Positions 1 through 5,748 of a stretch of DNA of 8,938 bases are shown piece by piece (positions within the stretch are counted from its first letter, which is position 1; the number at the start of each line of letters is the position of its first letter). The stretch is from JAEKLB01 sp050249235 (GTDB lineage: Bacteria > Actinomycetota > Acidimicrobiia > Acidimicrobiales > CADCSY01). A model generated the notes under the pieces. That model was not told the origin of the DNA. It did no database searches and worked only from the letters and a program-made list of their open reading frames with translations. The stretch lies in NCBI GenBank assembly GCA_050249235.1, contig JBFWQW010000114.1:1-8938 (forward strand), in the 5' to 3' direction. The position numbers and the translations under genes are program-made.

Positions 1-313
1 GCGGGTCGGACTTGGCGCCGTGCCGGCGGGCCGGGCGCCCGGGGCGGTCGAGCTCGATCACCCACTCGCCCCGCTCCCGCAGGTGCCGGGCCAGGCCGGC
101 GCCGTAGCCGCCGGTGCCCTCGATCGCCCACGCCCGCAGGCCGCCGTGGGCGTCGGCCAGCTCGACCAGGGCCGCGTAGCCGTCCGGGTCGGTGGCCACG
201 GTCAGCTCGGCGAGCTGGCCGCCCGTGCCTGCCGCCACCACGGCGGCGGGGGGGGTGTGCTTGTGGGTGTCGACACCGATGACGACGTCGACGATCTCAG
301 CGAGACTGGCCAT
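1..313 (-). CDS. IS110-family transposase (recombinase), N-terminal 104 residues
   Basis: This is the N-terminal RuvC-like DEDD domain of an IS110-family recombinase, an enzyme that excises and inserts its element through a circular intermediate. From the ATG at 313 the frame reads MASLAEIVDVVIGVDTHKH, with the family's G-V-D-T-H-K motif at residues 13-18. Then come A-I-E-G-T-G-G-Y at 63-70, E-L-D-R-P at 87-91 and R-R-H-G-A-K-S-D-P at 96-104. Asp15, Glu65 and Asp103 fit three of the four DEDD acidic residues; the fourth and the C-terminal transposase domain with its catalytic serine lie outside the window. A Shine-Dalgarno AAGGAG sits 8 nt before the ATG. No stop or frameshift appears in the visible part, so the copy could be intact. 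Family assignment is firm; the exact IS name is not determinable. Confidence 0.9.
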   Translation of the reverse strand, partial: MASLAEIVDVVIGVDTHKHTPPAAVVAAGTGGQLAELTVATDPDGYAALVELADAHGGLRAWAIEGTGGYGAGLARHLRERGEWVIELDRPGRPARRHGAKSDP

Positions 314-321
314 GCGTTCAT

Positions 322-327
322 CTCCTT
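322..327 (-). promoter_or_regulatory. Ribosome binding site of the IS110 transposase
   Basis: The minus strand reads AAGGAG here, 8 nt upstream of the ATG at 313. It supports that start over an overlapping out-of-frame ATG that lies directly after the Shine-Dalgarno. Confidence 0.6.
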
Positions 328-329
328 GG

Positions 330-540
330 CCGGAGGGACGTGGGTCGGTTCCGGTCCGGGAGGAGACGGCAGGACTGTGACGGGACACGCCACGGCAGCC
401 GCCGGGGCGGTCAAGCTCCTGATCAGGCCAGCAACTCCGACCGGGCCGGGGCCGGCAGCCACGAACGGACAAGTCCCGTCAAAGGCACGAAGCCAGTCAG
501 ACCACGGGTCACGCTCGAGGCCACCGCCCCACAGCCCAGC
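330..540 (-). ncRNA. Candidate IS110 bridge RNA region (left non-coding end)
   Basis: This stretch lies upstream of an IS110-group transposase, on the same strand, has no credible coding frame and is of the right size. In characterised IS110-group elements such as IS621 this is where the bridge RNA, roughly 180 nt with target-binding and donor-binding loops, is encoded. Visible structure supports an RNA. There is a 9-bp perfect inverted repeat (378-386 with 473-481) and a stable C/G-rich hairpin at 399-410 (CCGC with GCGG). On the minus strand GGAC-TT-GTCC forms a further short inverted repeat around 467-476, and CGGCAGCC is duplicated at 393-400 and 453-460. I could not assign the two loops or the RNA ends, so the extent is approximate and the call rests mainly on position. 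Confidence 0.4.
378..481. repeat. 9-bp inverted repeat inside the IS left end
   Basis: TGACGGGAC at 378-386 is the exact reverse complement of GTCCCGTCA at 473-481, separated by 86 bp. In a transcript from either strand the arms could close a long-range stem around the intervening structured segment. Confidence 0.55.
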
Positions 541-542
541 GC

Positions 543-566
543 GATCACCGGACCGCGCCGGTGATC
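543..566 (-). terminator. Hairpin downstream of sodA, likely terminator
   Basis: GATCACCGG (543-551) and CCGGTGATC (558-566) form a perfect 9-bp stem with a 6-nt loop, beginning 7 nt after the sodA stop codon. No T-tract follows on the minus strand, which is usual in very GC-rich actinobacteria. It also marks the last sodA-linked sequence before the insertion element. Confidence 0.65.
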
Positions 567-573
567 CTCACAG

Positions 574-1194
574 TCAGACCAGCTGGAAGCGGCGGGCCCG
601 GTCGAAGCGCTCGGCGACGTCGGGCCAGTTCACGAGCTGCCAGACGGCCTCGACGTAGTCGGCCTTCACGTTGCGGTACTGGAGGTAGTAGGCGTGCTCC
701 CACGCGTCGATCACGAGGAGCGGGCCGGCCCCGTTGCCCACGTTGCCCTGGTGGTCGTAGACCTGCTCGACGATCAACCGGCCGCCGAGCGGCTCCCACG
801 CCAGGGCGCCCCAACCCGAACCCTGCACGCTCGTCGTGGCCGCGGTGAGCTGCGACCGCAGGGCGTCGAAGCCGCCGAAGGCGTCGTCGATGGCGGCGGC
901 CAGCTCGCCCTCGGGCCGGCCCCCGCCGTCGGGCGAGAGGTTCTTCCAGAAGAGGGAGTGCAGCACGTGCCCGGACACGTGGAAGGCGAGCGCCTTCTGC
1001 AGCCCGACGATGGCGTCGAACTCCTCCGACGCCCTCGCCTCGGCCAGCCGCTCGACGGTCTGGTTGGCGCCCGTGACGTAGGCGGCGTGGTGCTTGTCGT
1101 GGTGCAGCTCCAGCGCTTCGGCGGCGTAGTGGGGCTCGAGCGCGGTCACGTCGTAGGGAAGGTCCGGCAGCGAGTACGTGGTGTGGGTCGTCAT
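574..1194 (-). CDS. sodA: Superoxide dismutase, Fe/Mn family
   Basis: The 206-residue enzyme dismutates superoxide to oxygen and hydrogen peroxide, in the cytoplasm or possibly exported without a signal peptide as in mycobacteria. It has the full family architecture: N-terminal hairpin with L-E-P-H and H-H-D-K-H-H (residues 31-36), H-S-L-F-W-K-N-L at 79-86 and D-A-W-E-H-A-Y-Y at 163-170. The four metal ligands are His31, His79, Asp163 and His167. The Y-D-H-Q motif at 146-149 is the form found in mycobacterial enzymes, where residues here influence metal choice, so Fe versus Mn cannot be settled. The ATG at 1194 is chosen because the protein then begins a few residues before the conserved Y-x-L-P-x-L-P-Y segment. 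An upstream in-frame ATG at 1233 would add 13 residues of no family similarity and overlap the palindrome at 1230-1245. No strong Shine-Dalgarno precedes 1194. Confidence 0.95.
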   Translation of the reverse strand: MTTHTTYSLPDLPYDVTALEPHYAAEALELHHDKHHAAYVTGANQTVERLAEARASEEFDAIVGLQKALAFHVSGHVLHSLFWKNLSPDGGGRPEGELAAAIDDAFGGFDALRSQLTAATTSVQGSGWGALAWEPLGGRLIVEQVYDHQGNVGNGAGPLLVIDAWEHAYYLQYRNVKADYVEAVWQLVNWPDVAERFDRARRFQLV

Positions 1195-1229
1195 CGCGTC
1201 CAGGGCTACCCGGTCGGCTCCCGGAGCAC

Positions 1230-1245
1230 GCACCGGGCCCGGTGC
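1230..1245. promoter_or_regulatory. 16-bp perfect palindrome in the sodA/puuD-like divergent gap, candidate operator
   Basis: GCACCGGGCCCGGTGC is a perfect palindrome near the middle of the 113-bp gap between two divergent genes. It ends directly next to a TANNNT box (TACGTT, 1246-1251). Its position fits an operator for a dimeric regulator, but no known binding consensus is recognised. Confidence 0.4.
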
Positions 1246-1251
1246 TACGTT
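1246..1251 (+). promoter_or_regulatory. Possible -10 box for the puuD-like/cupredoxin unit
   Basis: TACGTT matches the actinobacterial TANNNT -10 pattern and would give a leader of about 50 nt ending in a strong Shine-Dalgarno. No clear -35 is seen. Confidence 0.35.
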
Positions 1252-1296
1252 CCGGCGGTTCTCCGGATACCCGCAGTCCCGCTCTCCGTCTCTCCT

Positions 1297-1305
1297 GAGG
1301 AGGAG
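1297..1305 (+). promoter_or_regulatory. Strong ribosome binding site
   Basis: GAGGAGGAG lies 2 nt before the ATG at 1308, with core GGAGG 5-7 nt away. It is the best Shine-Dalgarno in the window and fixes the start of the PuuD-like gene. Confidence 0.75.
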
Positions 1306-1307
1306 TC

Positions 1308-2036
1308 ATGAGCATCTTCGAGCAAGAAGGCCTGGCGTTCCTTTCGCGGTACGCCCACGTGATCTCGGGCGTGACCTGGATCGGCCTCCTCTACTACTTC
1401 AACGTCGTGCAGACGCCGGCGTTCGCCAGCTTCGAGCCCGGCCCCCGGAACGAGGCCTTCTCGAAGCTGGTGCCGCGGGCCCTGTGGTGGTTCCGGTTCG
1501 CCGCGCTGCTCACCGTCCTGTTCGGCATCTCGATCATCCTCACCACCGACGGCATGACCGACGGCGACTACTGGCGGTCGCCGGCCGGCCTGAGCATCGC
1601 CACCGGCATCGCCTACGGGGTGGTCATGTTCCTCAACGTCTGGGGCGTGATCTGGCCGAACCAGAAGATCGTGATCGCCAACGCCCAGGGCGTGCTGGCC
1701 GGCAACGAGCCCGACCCGGCGGCCGCGGGAGCGGCCCGGAAGTCCGCCTGCGCCTCCCGCACGAACACGCTCCTGTCGATCCCGATGCTCTTCTTCATGG
1801 TGGCCACCAGCCACTTCTTCACGTTCGGGTTCTTCGACACCGACGAGGGCGGCAAGCGGGTCGTCTACTACGTCATCGGGCTCGCCATCCTCGTGGTCGC
1901 CGAGGCCATCGCCCTGCGGGCGCCGGCCGTGGGCAAGCCCGAGGCGTGGCACATCGACTCCCACAGGAACACGATCATCGGCGGCTTCGTGATCACCGCC
2001 GTCCTGTACGTCGTGTGGGAGCTCCTGTTCGGATGA
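1308..2036 (+). CDS. PuuD-like membrane protein (urate oxidase N-terminal domain family), no cytochrome c domain
   Basis: The 242-residue integral membrane protein resembles the membrane domain of the PuuD-type urate hydroxylase/oxidase. Family-like blocks are R-Y-A-H-V-I-S-G-V-T-W-I-G (14-26) followed by Y-Y-F-N-V-V-Q-T-P, A-L-W-W-F-R (58-63), V-I-W-P-N-Q-K (114-120) and N-T-L-L-S-I-P-M-L-F (153-162). About six hydrophobic helices are visible (roughly 10-32, 62-80, 93-116, 154-175, 185-204, 222-241). His17 is a candidate heme or substrate ligand. Full PuuD proteins carry a C-terminal cytochrome c domain; here the protein ends after the membrane part and no C-x-x-C-H motif occurs. The stop overlaps the next start (ATGA), so a cupredoxin lipoprotein is translationally coupled to it. 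Urate as substrate is not established: many short homologues are only annotated by similarity, and no other purine-degradation gene is nearby. Confidence 0.7.
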   Translation: MSIFEQEGLAFLSRYAHVISGVTWIGLLYYFNVVQTPAFASFEPGPRNEAFSKLVPRALWWFRFAALLTVLFGISIILTTDGMTDGDYWRSPAGLSIATGIAYGVVMFLNVWGVIWPNQKIVIANAQGVLAGNEPDPAAAGAARKSACASRTNTLLSIPMLFFMVATSHFFTFGFFDTDEGGKRVVYYVIGLAILVVAEAIALRAPAVGKPEAWHIDSHRNTIIGGFVITAVLYVVWELLFG

Positions 2037-2383
2037 CGAGCCGGCGCCCCCCCCGCCCCCTCGCCATCGGCCTCTCGCTCCTCGCCGTCCTCCTGCCTCT
2101 GGCCGCCTGCGGTGGCGACGACGACGACACCGCCACCGAGCCCGGCGTCGTCGAGGTCGACGACAGCTTCTTCCGGCCGAAGACCATCGACGTCACCACC
2201 GGCGACACCGTCACCTGGCGGTGGGTCGGCAGCCTCGACCACAACGTCGTCGGTGAGGGCTTCGAGTCGGAGATCCAGTCCGAGGGCACCTTCGACCACG
2301 AGTTCGACGAGGCCGGCGACTACGAGTACGTCTGCACCATCCACACCGGCATGAAGGGCAAGGTCCGCGTCACCGACGGCTGA
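2033..2383 (+). CDS. Cupredoxin-domain lipoprotein (type-1 copper, plastocyanin-like)
   Basis: The 116-residue protein has a lipoprotein signal: Arg-rich start, hydrophobic stretch 10-25 and lipobox L-A-A-C with Cys26 as the lipidated residue. An acidic linker (G-G-D-D-D-D) follows, then a small cupredoxin domain. The type-1 copper ligands are all present: His70 (S-L-D-H-N), then Cys101, His104 and Met107 in C-T-I-H-T-G-M. V-D-D-S-F-F-R-P (42-49) and G-D-T-V-T-W (57-62) are typical of plastocyanin/amicyanin-like domains. It should be anchored on the outer face of the membrane and carry single electrons. Its ATG at 2033 overlaps the stop of the PuuD-like gene as ATGA, arguing for coupled translation and a shared function, perhaps as electron acceptor for that membrane protein. 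The partner and direction of electron flow are inference. Confidence 0.88.
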   Translation: MTSRRPPRPLAIGLSLLAVLLPLAACGGDDDDTATEPGVVEVDDSFFRPKTIDVTTGDTVTWRWVGSLDHNVVGEGFESEIQSEGTFDHEFDEAGDYEYVCTIHTGMKGKVRVTDG

Positions 2384-2401
2384 CGCGCCCGCCCACCGTC
2401 A
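2381..2401. terminator. Weak inverted repeat between convergent stops
   Basis: TGACG (2381-2385) and CGTCA (2397-2401) pair around an 11-nt C-rich loop. The first three base pairs follow automatically from two convergent TGA codons, so only two pairs are extra. An alternative stem is GACGG 2375-2379 with CCGTC 2396-2400. It may act as a bidirectional terminator. Confidence 0.3.
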
Positions 2402-3448
2402 GATGGCGCGGAGGTGCTCCGCGACGAGCCACGCCGCGACCGGCCCGGCCACCAGCAGCGTGTCGAGCCGGCGCACGTACCGGCCCGGTCGCGACGCCGA
2501 GCCGAGCAGCACGCTCCCGAGGGGCGGGCCGATCGGGGCCAGCAGCGCGACCGCGGCGGCGAGGACGACGACGCCGTCCTGGTCGAGCGGGGCCACGTCG
2601 AGCACCCAGGCCGCGAAGGCGCACACCGCCACCGCCACGATCCCGGCCATGGGGCCCTCCCAGGGCGTCGACGCCCCGGTGCCGACCAGGAAGTCGCCGA
2701 CCTCGTAGGCCGAGACCAGCACCACCATCGTCACCGCCGCGGCCGGGCCGAGCCGGGAGACGAGCACGGGCGACGCCGCCGCCAGGCCGACGGCGAGGGC
2801 GGCGGTGATCCCGACGGCGAGCTCCTCGATCGCCCGGACGGGGCTCTTCAGCAGGAGCCGGGAGAGCGCCACGAGCCCGCAGACGCCGGCGGCCCCGGCG
2901 AGGAGACCCCGGCTCCCGCCGAGGGCGGCGAGGGGGAGGACGGCACCGGCGACGGCGATCGGCCAGCGGCGGGCGCCGAGATGGGTCCGGGTCACCTCGT
3001 CGGTCGCAGCCGCGGCGGCCACCGCCATGAGCGCCCCGAGGGCGGGACGGGACCACGCCGCCGCGGACGCGGCGGCCGCGAACCACACGACGCCGAAGCG
3101 GACCTTCGCACCGGCGATGTCGGGCACGACGAAGAGCGGGATCCGGGGCGGCCCGGCAGGCGCCCCGTCGGGACCGCCGGCGGGCTCGGCCGCCCGGCGG
3201 GGCGGAGGCGCCGGTCGGGCCACCGGGTCCGCCGGCCCAGCCGGCACGCCAGGCTCCCGGCGGGGTCGGAGCCACCCCCACCTCGGGCCGGCCGGCCGTG
3301 GATCGGCCGGGCGACCGGGCGGCGACGCCGGCTCCGGAGGCGCCGGGCGGGCCCGCGGGCGGGGGACGGGCACGGCCTCCCCGGGTGGCCGGCGCCGCTG
3401 GCGGGGCGCCGGGCCGGCCGGGCCCGGCCGGCGGAGGCGCTCAGCCAC
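2399..3448 (-). CDS. Polytopic membrane protein, divergent CdsA-like (phosphatidate cytidylyltransferase family) with Pro-rich N-terminus
   Basis: The 349-residue protein starts with about 100 residues of Pro/Arg/Ala-rich, probably disordered sequence, followed by seven to eight hydrophobic segments (about 117-148, 163-177, 180-200, 208-228, 235-256, 266-286, 291-309, 328-345). Two segments resemble CDP-diacylglycerol synthase. Residues 248-269 read Y-E-V-G-D-F-L-V-G...T-P-W-E-G-P-M-A-G, like the family's D-x-G-A-Y-x-x-G...K-T-W-E-G-x-x-G-G. Residues 305-332 end in R-R-L-D, like the D-R-x-D of the C-terminal signature. The K-D and H-G-G parts of that signature are missing, so enzymatic activity is doubtful. 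The GTG at 3448 overlaps the sulfur-carrier stop (GTGGCTGA), suggesting coupled translation. The real start could be further in, after the low-complexity stretch. Real function is unknown. Confidence 0.65.
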   Translation of the reverse strand: MAERLRRPGPAGPAPRQRRRPPGEAVPVPRPRARPAPPEPASPPGRPADPRPAGPRWGWLRPRREPGVPAGPADPVARPAPPPRRAAEPAGGPDGAPAGPPRIPLFVVPDIAGAKVRFGVVWFAAAASAAAWSRPALGALMAVAAAAATDEVTRTHLGARRWPIAVAGAVLPLAALGGSRGLLAGAAGVCGLVALSRLLLKSPVRAIEELAVGITAALAVGLAAASPVLVSRLGPAAAVTMVVLVSAYEVGDFLVGTGASTPWEGPMAGIVAVAVCAFAAWVLDVAPLDQDGVVVLAAAVALLAPIGPPLGSVLLGSASRPGRYVRRLDTLLVAGPVAAWLVAEHLRAI

Positions 3449-3677
3449 CCGAGACCGGTGGCAGCACGGCGACCTCGTCGGTGACGCTCACGGGATCGCC
3501 GTCGCGGGCCGGCTCCCCGTTGCGCCACACCCGACAGGAGGGCAGGACCTCGGCGAAGGCCGGGCCGTACCGGCGGGTCGCCTCGGCGATCACCGCGGCG
3601 ACCGTCGGCTCGTCGATCTCCACCCGATCGGTGCCGGCCGCGACCCGCGCCGAGGCGAAGAGGCGGAGGACGGCCAT
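3441..3677 (-). CDS. MoaD/ThiS-family sulfur carrier protein
   Basis: The 78-residue beta-grasp protein ends in V-L-P-P-V-S-G-G. The C-terminal Gly-Gly is the hallmark of ubiquitin-like sulfur carriers that are adenylated and thiocarboxylated by a MoeB/ThiF-type enzyme. The start M-A-V-L-R-L-F-A-S-A-R and the D-E-V-A-V-L-P-P-V-S-G-G ending are more MoaD-like (small subunit of molybdopterin synthase) than ThiS-like, and the length is normal. No moaE, moeB or molybdenum-cofactor gene is in the window, so the acceptor pathway is open. The ATG at 3677 follows a TACCGT box (minus strand, 3691-3686) by 8 nt with no Shine-Dalgarno, suggesting a leaderless mRNA. Downstream it overlaps the CdsA-like membrane protein by 8 nt. 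It diverges from the phosphatase at 3702 with only 24 bp between. Confidence 0.88.
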   Translation of the reverse strand: MAVLRLFASARVAAGTDRVEIDEPTVAAVIAEATRRYGPAFAEVLPSCRVWRNGEPARDGDPVSVTDEVAVLPPVSGG

Positions 3678-3685
3678 CGGCGAGG

Positions 3686-3695
3686 ACGGTAGCGT
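3686..3695. promoter_or_regulatory. Two overlapping divergent -10 boxes, leaderless promoters
   Basis: TAGCGT on the plus strand (3690-3695) lies 6 nt before the GTG at 3702. TACCGT on the minus strand (3691-3686) lies 8 nt before the ATG at 3677. Both fit TANNNT and both would start transcription at or next to the start codon. They share the TA step at 3690-3691, so polymerase could serve only one direction at a time. Confidence 0.5.
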
Positions 3696-3701
3696 CGCGC
3701 G

Positions 3702-4292
3702 GTGCCCCGCCTGCTCCTCATCCGCCACGGGCAGTCCACCTGGAACGCGGAGCGGCGGTGGCAGGGGCACGCCGATCCGCCCCTCTCGGAGCTGGGGCGC
3801 AGCCAGGCCAAGGCCGCGGCGGCCTCGGTCGGGGGAGTCGACGCGGTGGTCTCCTCCGACCTGCGGCGGGCCCGGGAGACGGCCGAGATCGTCGCCGCCG
3901 AGCTCGGCATCGGGCCGGTCGCGGCCGTCGAGGCCCTGCGCGAGCGGGCCGCGGGCGAGTGGACCGGGCTCACCCGCGAGGAGATCGAGCGGGGCTGGCC
4001 CGGCGCGATCGAGGCCGGCAGCCACCCCCGGGGCTACGAGGGCAACGACGTGCTCGTGGCCCGGGTCGTCCCGATGCTGCACGCCATCGCCGAGCGGTTC
4101 CGGTCGGCCCTGGTGGTCACCCACGGAGGCGTGATCGGTGCCATCGAGCAGCACCTCGGCGCCGAGCACCACCGCACCCCGAACCTCGGCGGCCGGGTGG
4201 TGCGGGTCGGCGCCGACGAGCTCGCCCTCGGCGAGCCGATCCTGCTCGTCGATCCGCACGACGTGATGGTCACCTCGCCCCCCGAGAGCTGA
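3702..4292 (+). CDS. Histidine phosphatase superfamily protein (phosphoglycerate mutase-like)
   Basis: The 196-residue protein is a typical branch-1 histidine phosphatase, hydrolysing a phosphate ester through a phosphohistidine intermediate. The motif L-L-L-I-R-H-G-Q-S-T-W-N spans residues 4-15 with Arg8 and nucleophile His9. S-S-D-L-R-R-A-R-E-T-A (51-61) supplies the second arginine (Arg58), Glu81 in L-R-E-R-A-A-G-E-W is the likely acid, and T-H-G-G (140-143) gives the second histidine, His141. Family members include cobalamin-pathway phosphatases, acid phosphatases and cofactor-dependent phosphoglycerate mutases. At this length and with L-R-E-R-A-A-G-E-W-T-G it looks like a broad-specificity phosphatase, and the substrate is unknown. 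The GTG start is supported by R-H-G lying at the usual distance and by the -10 box at 3690-3695. The gene is convergent with the kinase-like gene, 20 bp away. Confidence 0.92.
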   Translation: MPRLLLIRHGQSTWNAERRWQGHADPPLSELGRSQAKAAAASVGGVDAVVSSDLRRARETAEIVAAELGIGPVAAVEALRERAAGEWTGLTREEIERGWPGAIEAGSHPRGYEGNDVLVARVVPMLHAIAERFRSALVVTHGGVIGAIEQHLGAEHHRTPNLGGRVVRVGADELALGEPILLVDPHDVMVTSPPES

Positions 4293-4315
4293 CCCGCCCG
4301 TCCGCCTCCGGGTCA
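4290..4315. terminator. Bidirectional hairpin containing both convergent stop codons
   Basis: TGACCCG (4290-4296) and CGGGTCA (4309-4315) form a 7-bp perfect stem with a 12-nt loop. The left arm begins with the stop of the phosphatase and the right arm with that of the kinase-like gene. Three of the seven pairs are forced by the two TGA codons and four are extra. Confidence 0.45.
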
Positions 4316-5740
4316 GGCGCCGTGGGCGGCCCGCCAGCCGGCTTCCTCCCGGCCGAGCGCCGTCGCCGGCGGCGCCCCCTCCCGGTACTCGGCGAGGATG
4401 GCCCGCCACCGGTTGGACGCTGCCATGCGGCCGAGGATCGCCGACGTGCCCCAGACGACCCGGTCGAGGATGACGAACGACGGGGGCAGGTTCAGGCGCC
4501 GGAGGACCTCGGTGTAGGGGCCGTTCACGTCGAGCAGCTGCGAGAGCACCGACGCCGTCCAGGCCCGGCTGAACGTGAAGGAGTCGGTGAGGTACGGCTG
4601 GTACGGCCCGGACACGTAGCCCCACACCGCGTCGGGGTCGAGCCCGTGGTCGGCGGGCAGGAAGCCGGCCGCCACCATGGCCGCCACGGTGCCGGCCCGG
4701 TCCTCGGCCAGGAGCCGGTCGAGCACCGGCGACAGCAGCTCCCACTCCCCCGGCTCCCATCGCTTGACCAGACCGAAGTCGAGGAACGTGACCCGGCCGT
4801 CGAGGTGGAACCGGTAGTTCCCGGGGTGCGGATCGCCGTTGAAGATGCCGTGGGCGTGGACCGAGCCCTGCGAGAAGCGAAAGACCACCTCGGCGGCCCG
4901 TTGCCGGGTGGCCTCGTCGGCCTCCTCGAGGAAGTCCTCCCACCGCAGCCCGTCGGCCCACTCGCTCGTGAGGACACGGCGGGCGCTGCGCTCGGGCACG
5001 ACCCGGGGGACCGAGATGAACGGGTGCCCTTCGTAGATCGCCGCCATCTGCGACTGGGCCGCGGCCTCCTTGAGGTAGTCGAGCTCGTCGCCCATCCGCA
5101 TCCGCAGCTCGTCGACCAGGGCGTGCACGTCGAGGTTGCGCAGCGCCATGGCGGAGAACAGCCCGTAGAGGAGCTCGGCGTTGTCGAGGTCGGCGCGGAT
5201 GGCCCGATCGACCCCCGGATACTGGACCTTCACGGCCACGATCCGGCCGTCCCGCATGACGGCCCGGTGCACCTGGCCGATCGACGCCGCCGCCACGGGC
5301 ACCGGGTCCCAGTCGAGGAACAGCCGCTCGGGCTCGGCGCCGAGCTCCTCTCGCACCACCTGGGCCGCCAGGCTGGGTGCCATCGGCGGGACGTCGGCCT
5401 GGAGGGTGGCCAGGGCGGCCTGCGCCTCGGGCGGGAGGCCGTCGGCGATGAACGACAGCATCTGGCCGGCCTTCATGATGGCGCCCTTCATGTTCCCGAG
5501 CTCCCGGGCCACGTCCTCGGCCGAGCGGATCGCGAACTGCTCCTCGAGCCTGGCCCGCTCCTCCTCGGTGGCCCGCACGCCCCGCGCCTTCACCACGAGC
5601 CAGTGGGTGCCACGGCGGACCGTGAGCCGCCAGACCCGCGCCGTGCGCTCGAAGCGGTCCCGCCGATGGGCGTCGGACAGCCAGAAGGCAGCGCCCCCGA
5701 GGGCGCCGAGCACCGGGATCCCGATCGCCTTGCGGCCCAC
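4313..5740 (-). CDS. ABC1/UbiB/AarF-family atypical kinase-like protein
   Basis: The 475-residue protein has every hallmark of the UbiB family, ancient atypical kinases or ATPases linked to quinone and isoprenoid lipid metabolism. The N-terminal K-x-G-Q motif is K-A-G-Q at 90-93, the alanine-rich nucleotide loop is A-A-A-S-I-G-Q-V-H at 150-158, and the ATP-binding lysine is Lys171 in V-A-V-K. The E-L-D motif is at 219-221, the catalytic segment N-G-D-P-H-P-G-N at 301-308 and D-F-G at 321-323. No key residue is missing. A weakly hydrophobic stretch at 6-21 may associate with the membrane; no C-terminal membrane helices are evident. It starts at GTG 5740 without a Shine-Dalgarno but with TAGGTT 8 nt upstream, so it is probably leaderless. 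Many actinobacteria carry such proteins away from menaquinone genes, and the physiological substrate is unknown. Confidence 0.93.
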   Translation of the reverse strand: MGRKAIGIPVLGALGGAAFWLSDAHRRDRFERTARVWRLTVRRGTHWLVVKARGVRATEEERARLEEQFAIRSAEDVARELGNMKGAIMKAGQMLSFIADGLPPEAQAALATLQADVPPMAPSLAAQVVREELGAEPERLFLDWDPVPVAAASIGQVHRAVMRDGRIVAVKVQYPGVDRAIRADLDNAELLYGLFSAMALRNLDVHALVDELRMRMGDELDYLKEAAAQSQMAAIYEGHPFISVPRVVPERSARRVLTSEWADGLRWEDFLEEADEATRQRAAEVVFRFSQGSVHAHGIFNGDPHPGNYRFHLDGRVTFLDFGLVKRWEPGEWELLSPVLDRLLAEDRAGTVAAMVAAGFLPADHGLDPDAVWGYVSGPYQPYLTDSFTFSRAWTASVLSQLLDVNGPYTEVLRRLNLPPSFVILDRVVWGTSAILGRMAASNRWRAILAEYREGAPPATALGREEAGWRAAHGA

Positions 5741-5748
5741 GGCCGGTC

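Larger units (their letters stand above)
1..540 (-). mobile_element. IS110-family insertion sequence, left part only (cut by window edge)
   Basis: The element is identified by its transposase N-terminus at 1-313 on the minus strand. The non-coding stretch upstream of that gene, up to the sodA terminator hairpin at 543-566, is taken as the element's left end. IS110-group elements carry a long non-coding left end before the recombinase gene and lack classical terminal inverted repeats, so the exact boundary cannot be read from one copy; 540 is an upper guess. The rest of the element lies beyond position 1. It sits immediately downstream of sodA and does not interrupt any gene seen here. Confidence 0.65.

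Noticed and set aside
418..427. CCTGATCAGG palindrome in the IS left end
   Set aside because: It is a 10-bp palindrome of a kind expected by chance, with flanks that do not extend the symmetry, so it is not reported as an operator or recombination site.
1178..2036. Extended frame that would make the cupredoxin a fusion with a long Arg/His-rich N-terminus
   Set aside because: The extension is the out-of-frame image of the PuuD-like gene. The lipoprotein signal right after ATG 2033 gives the true start.
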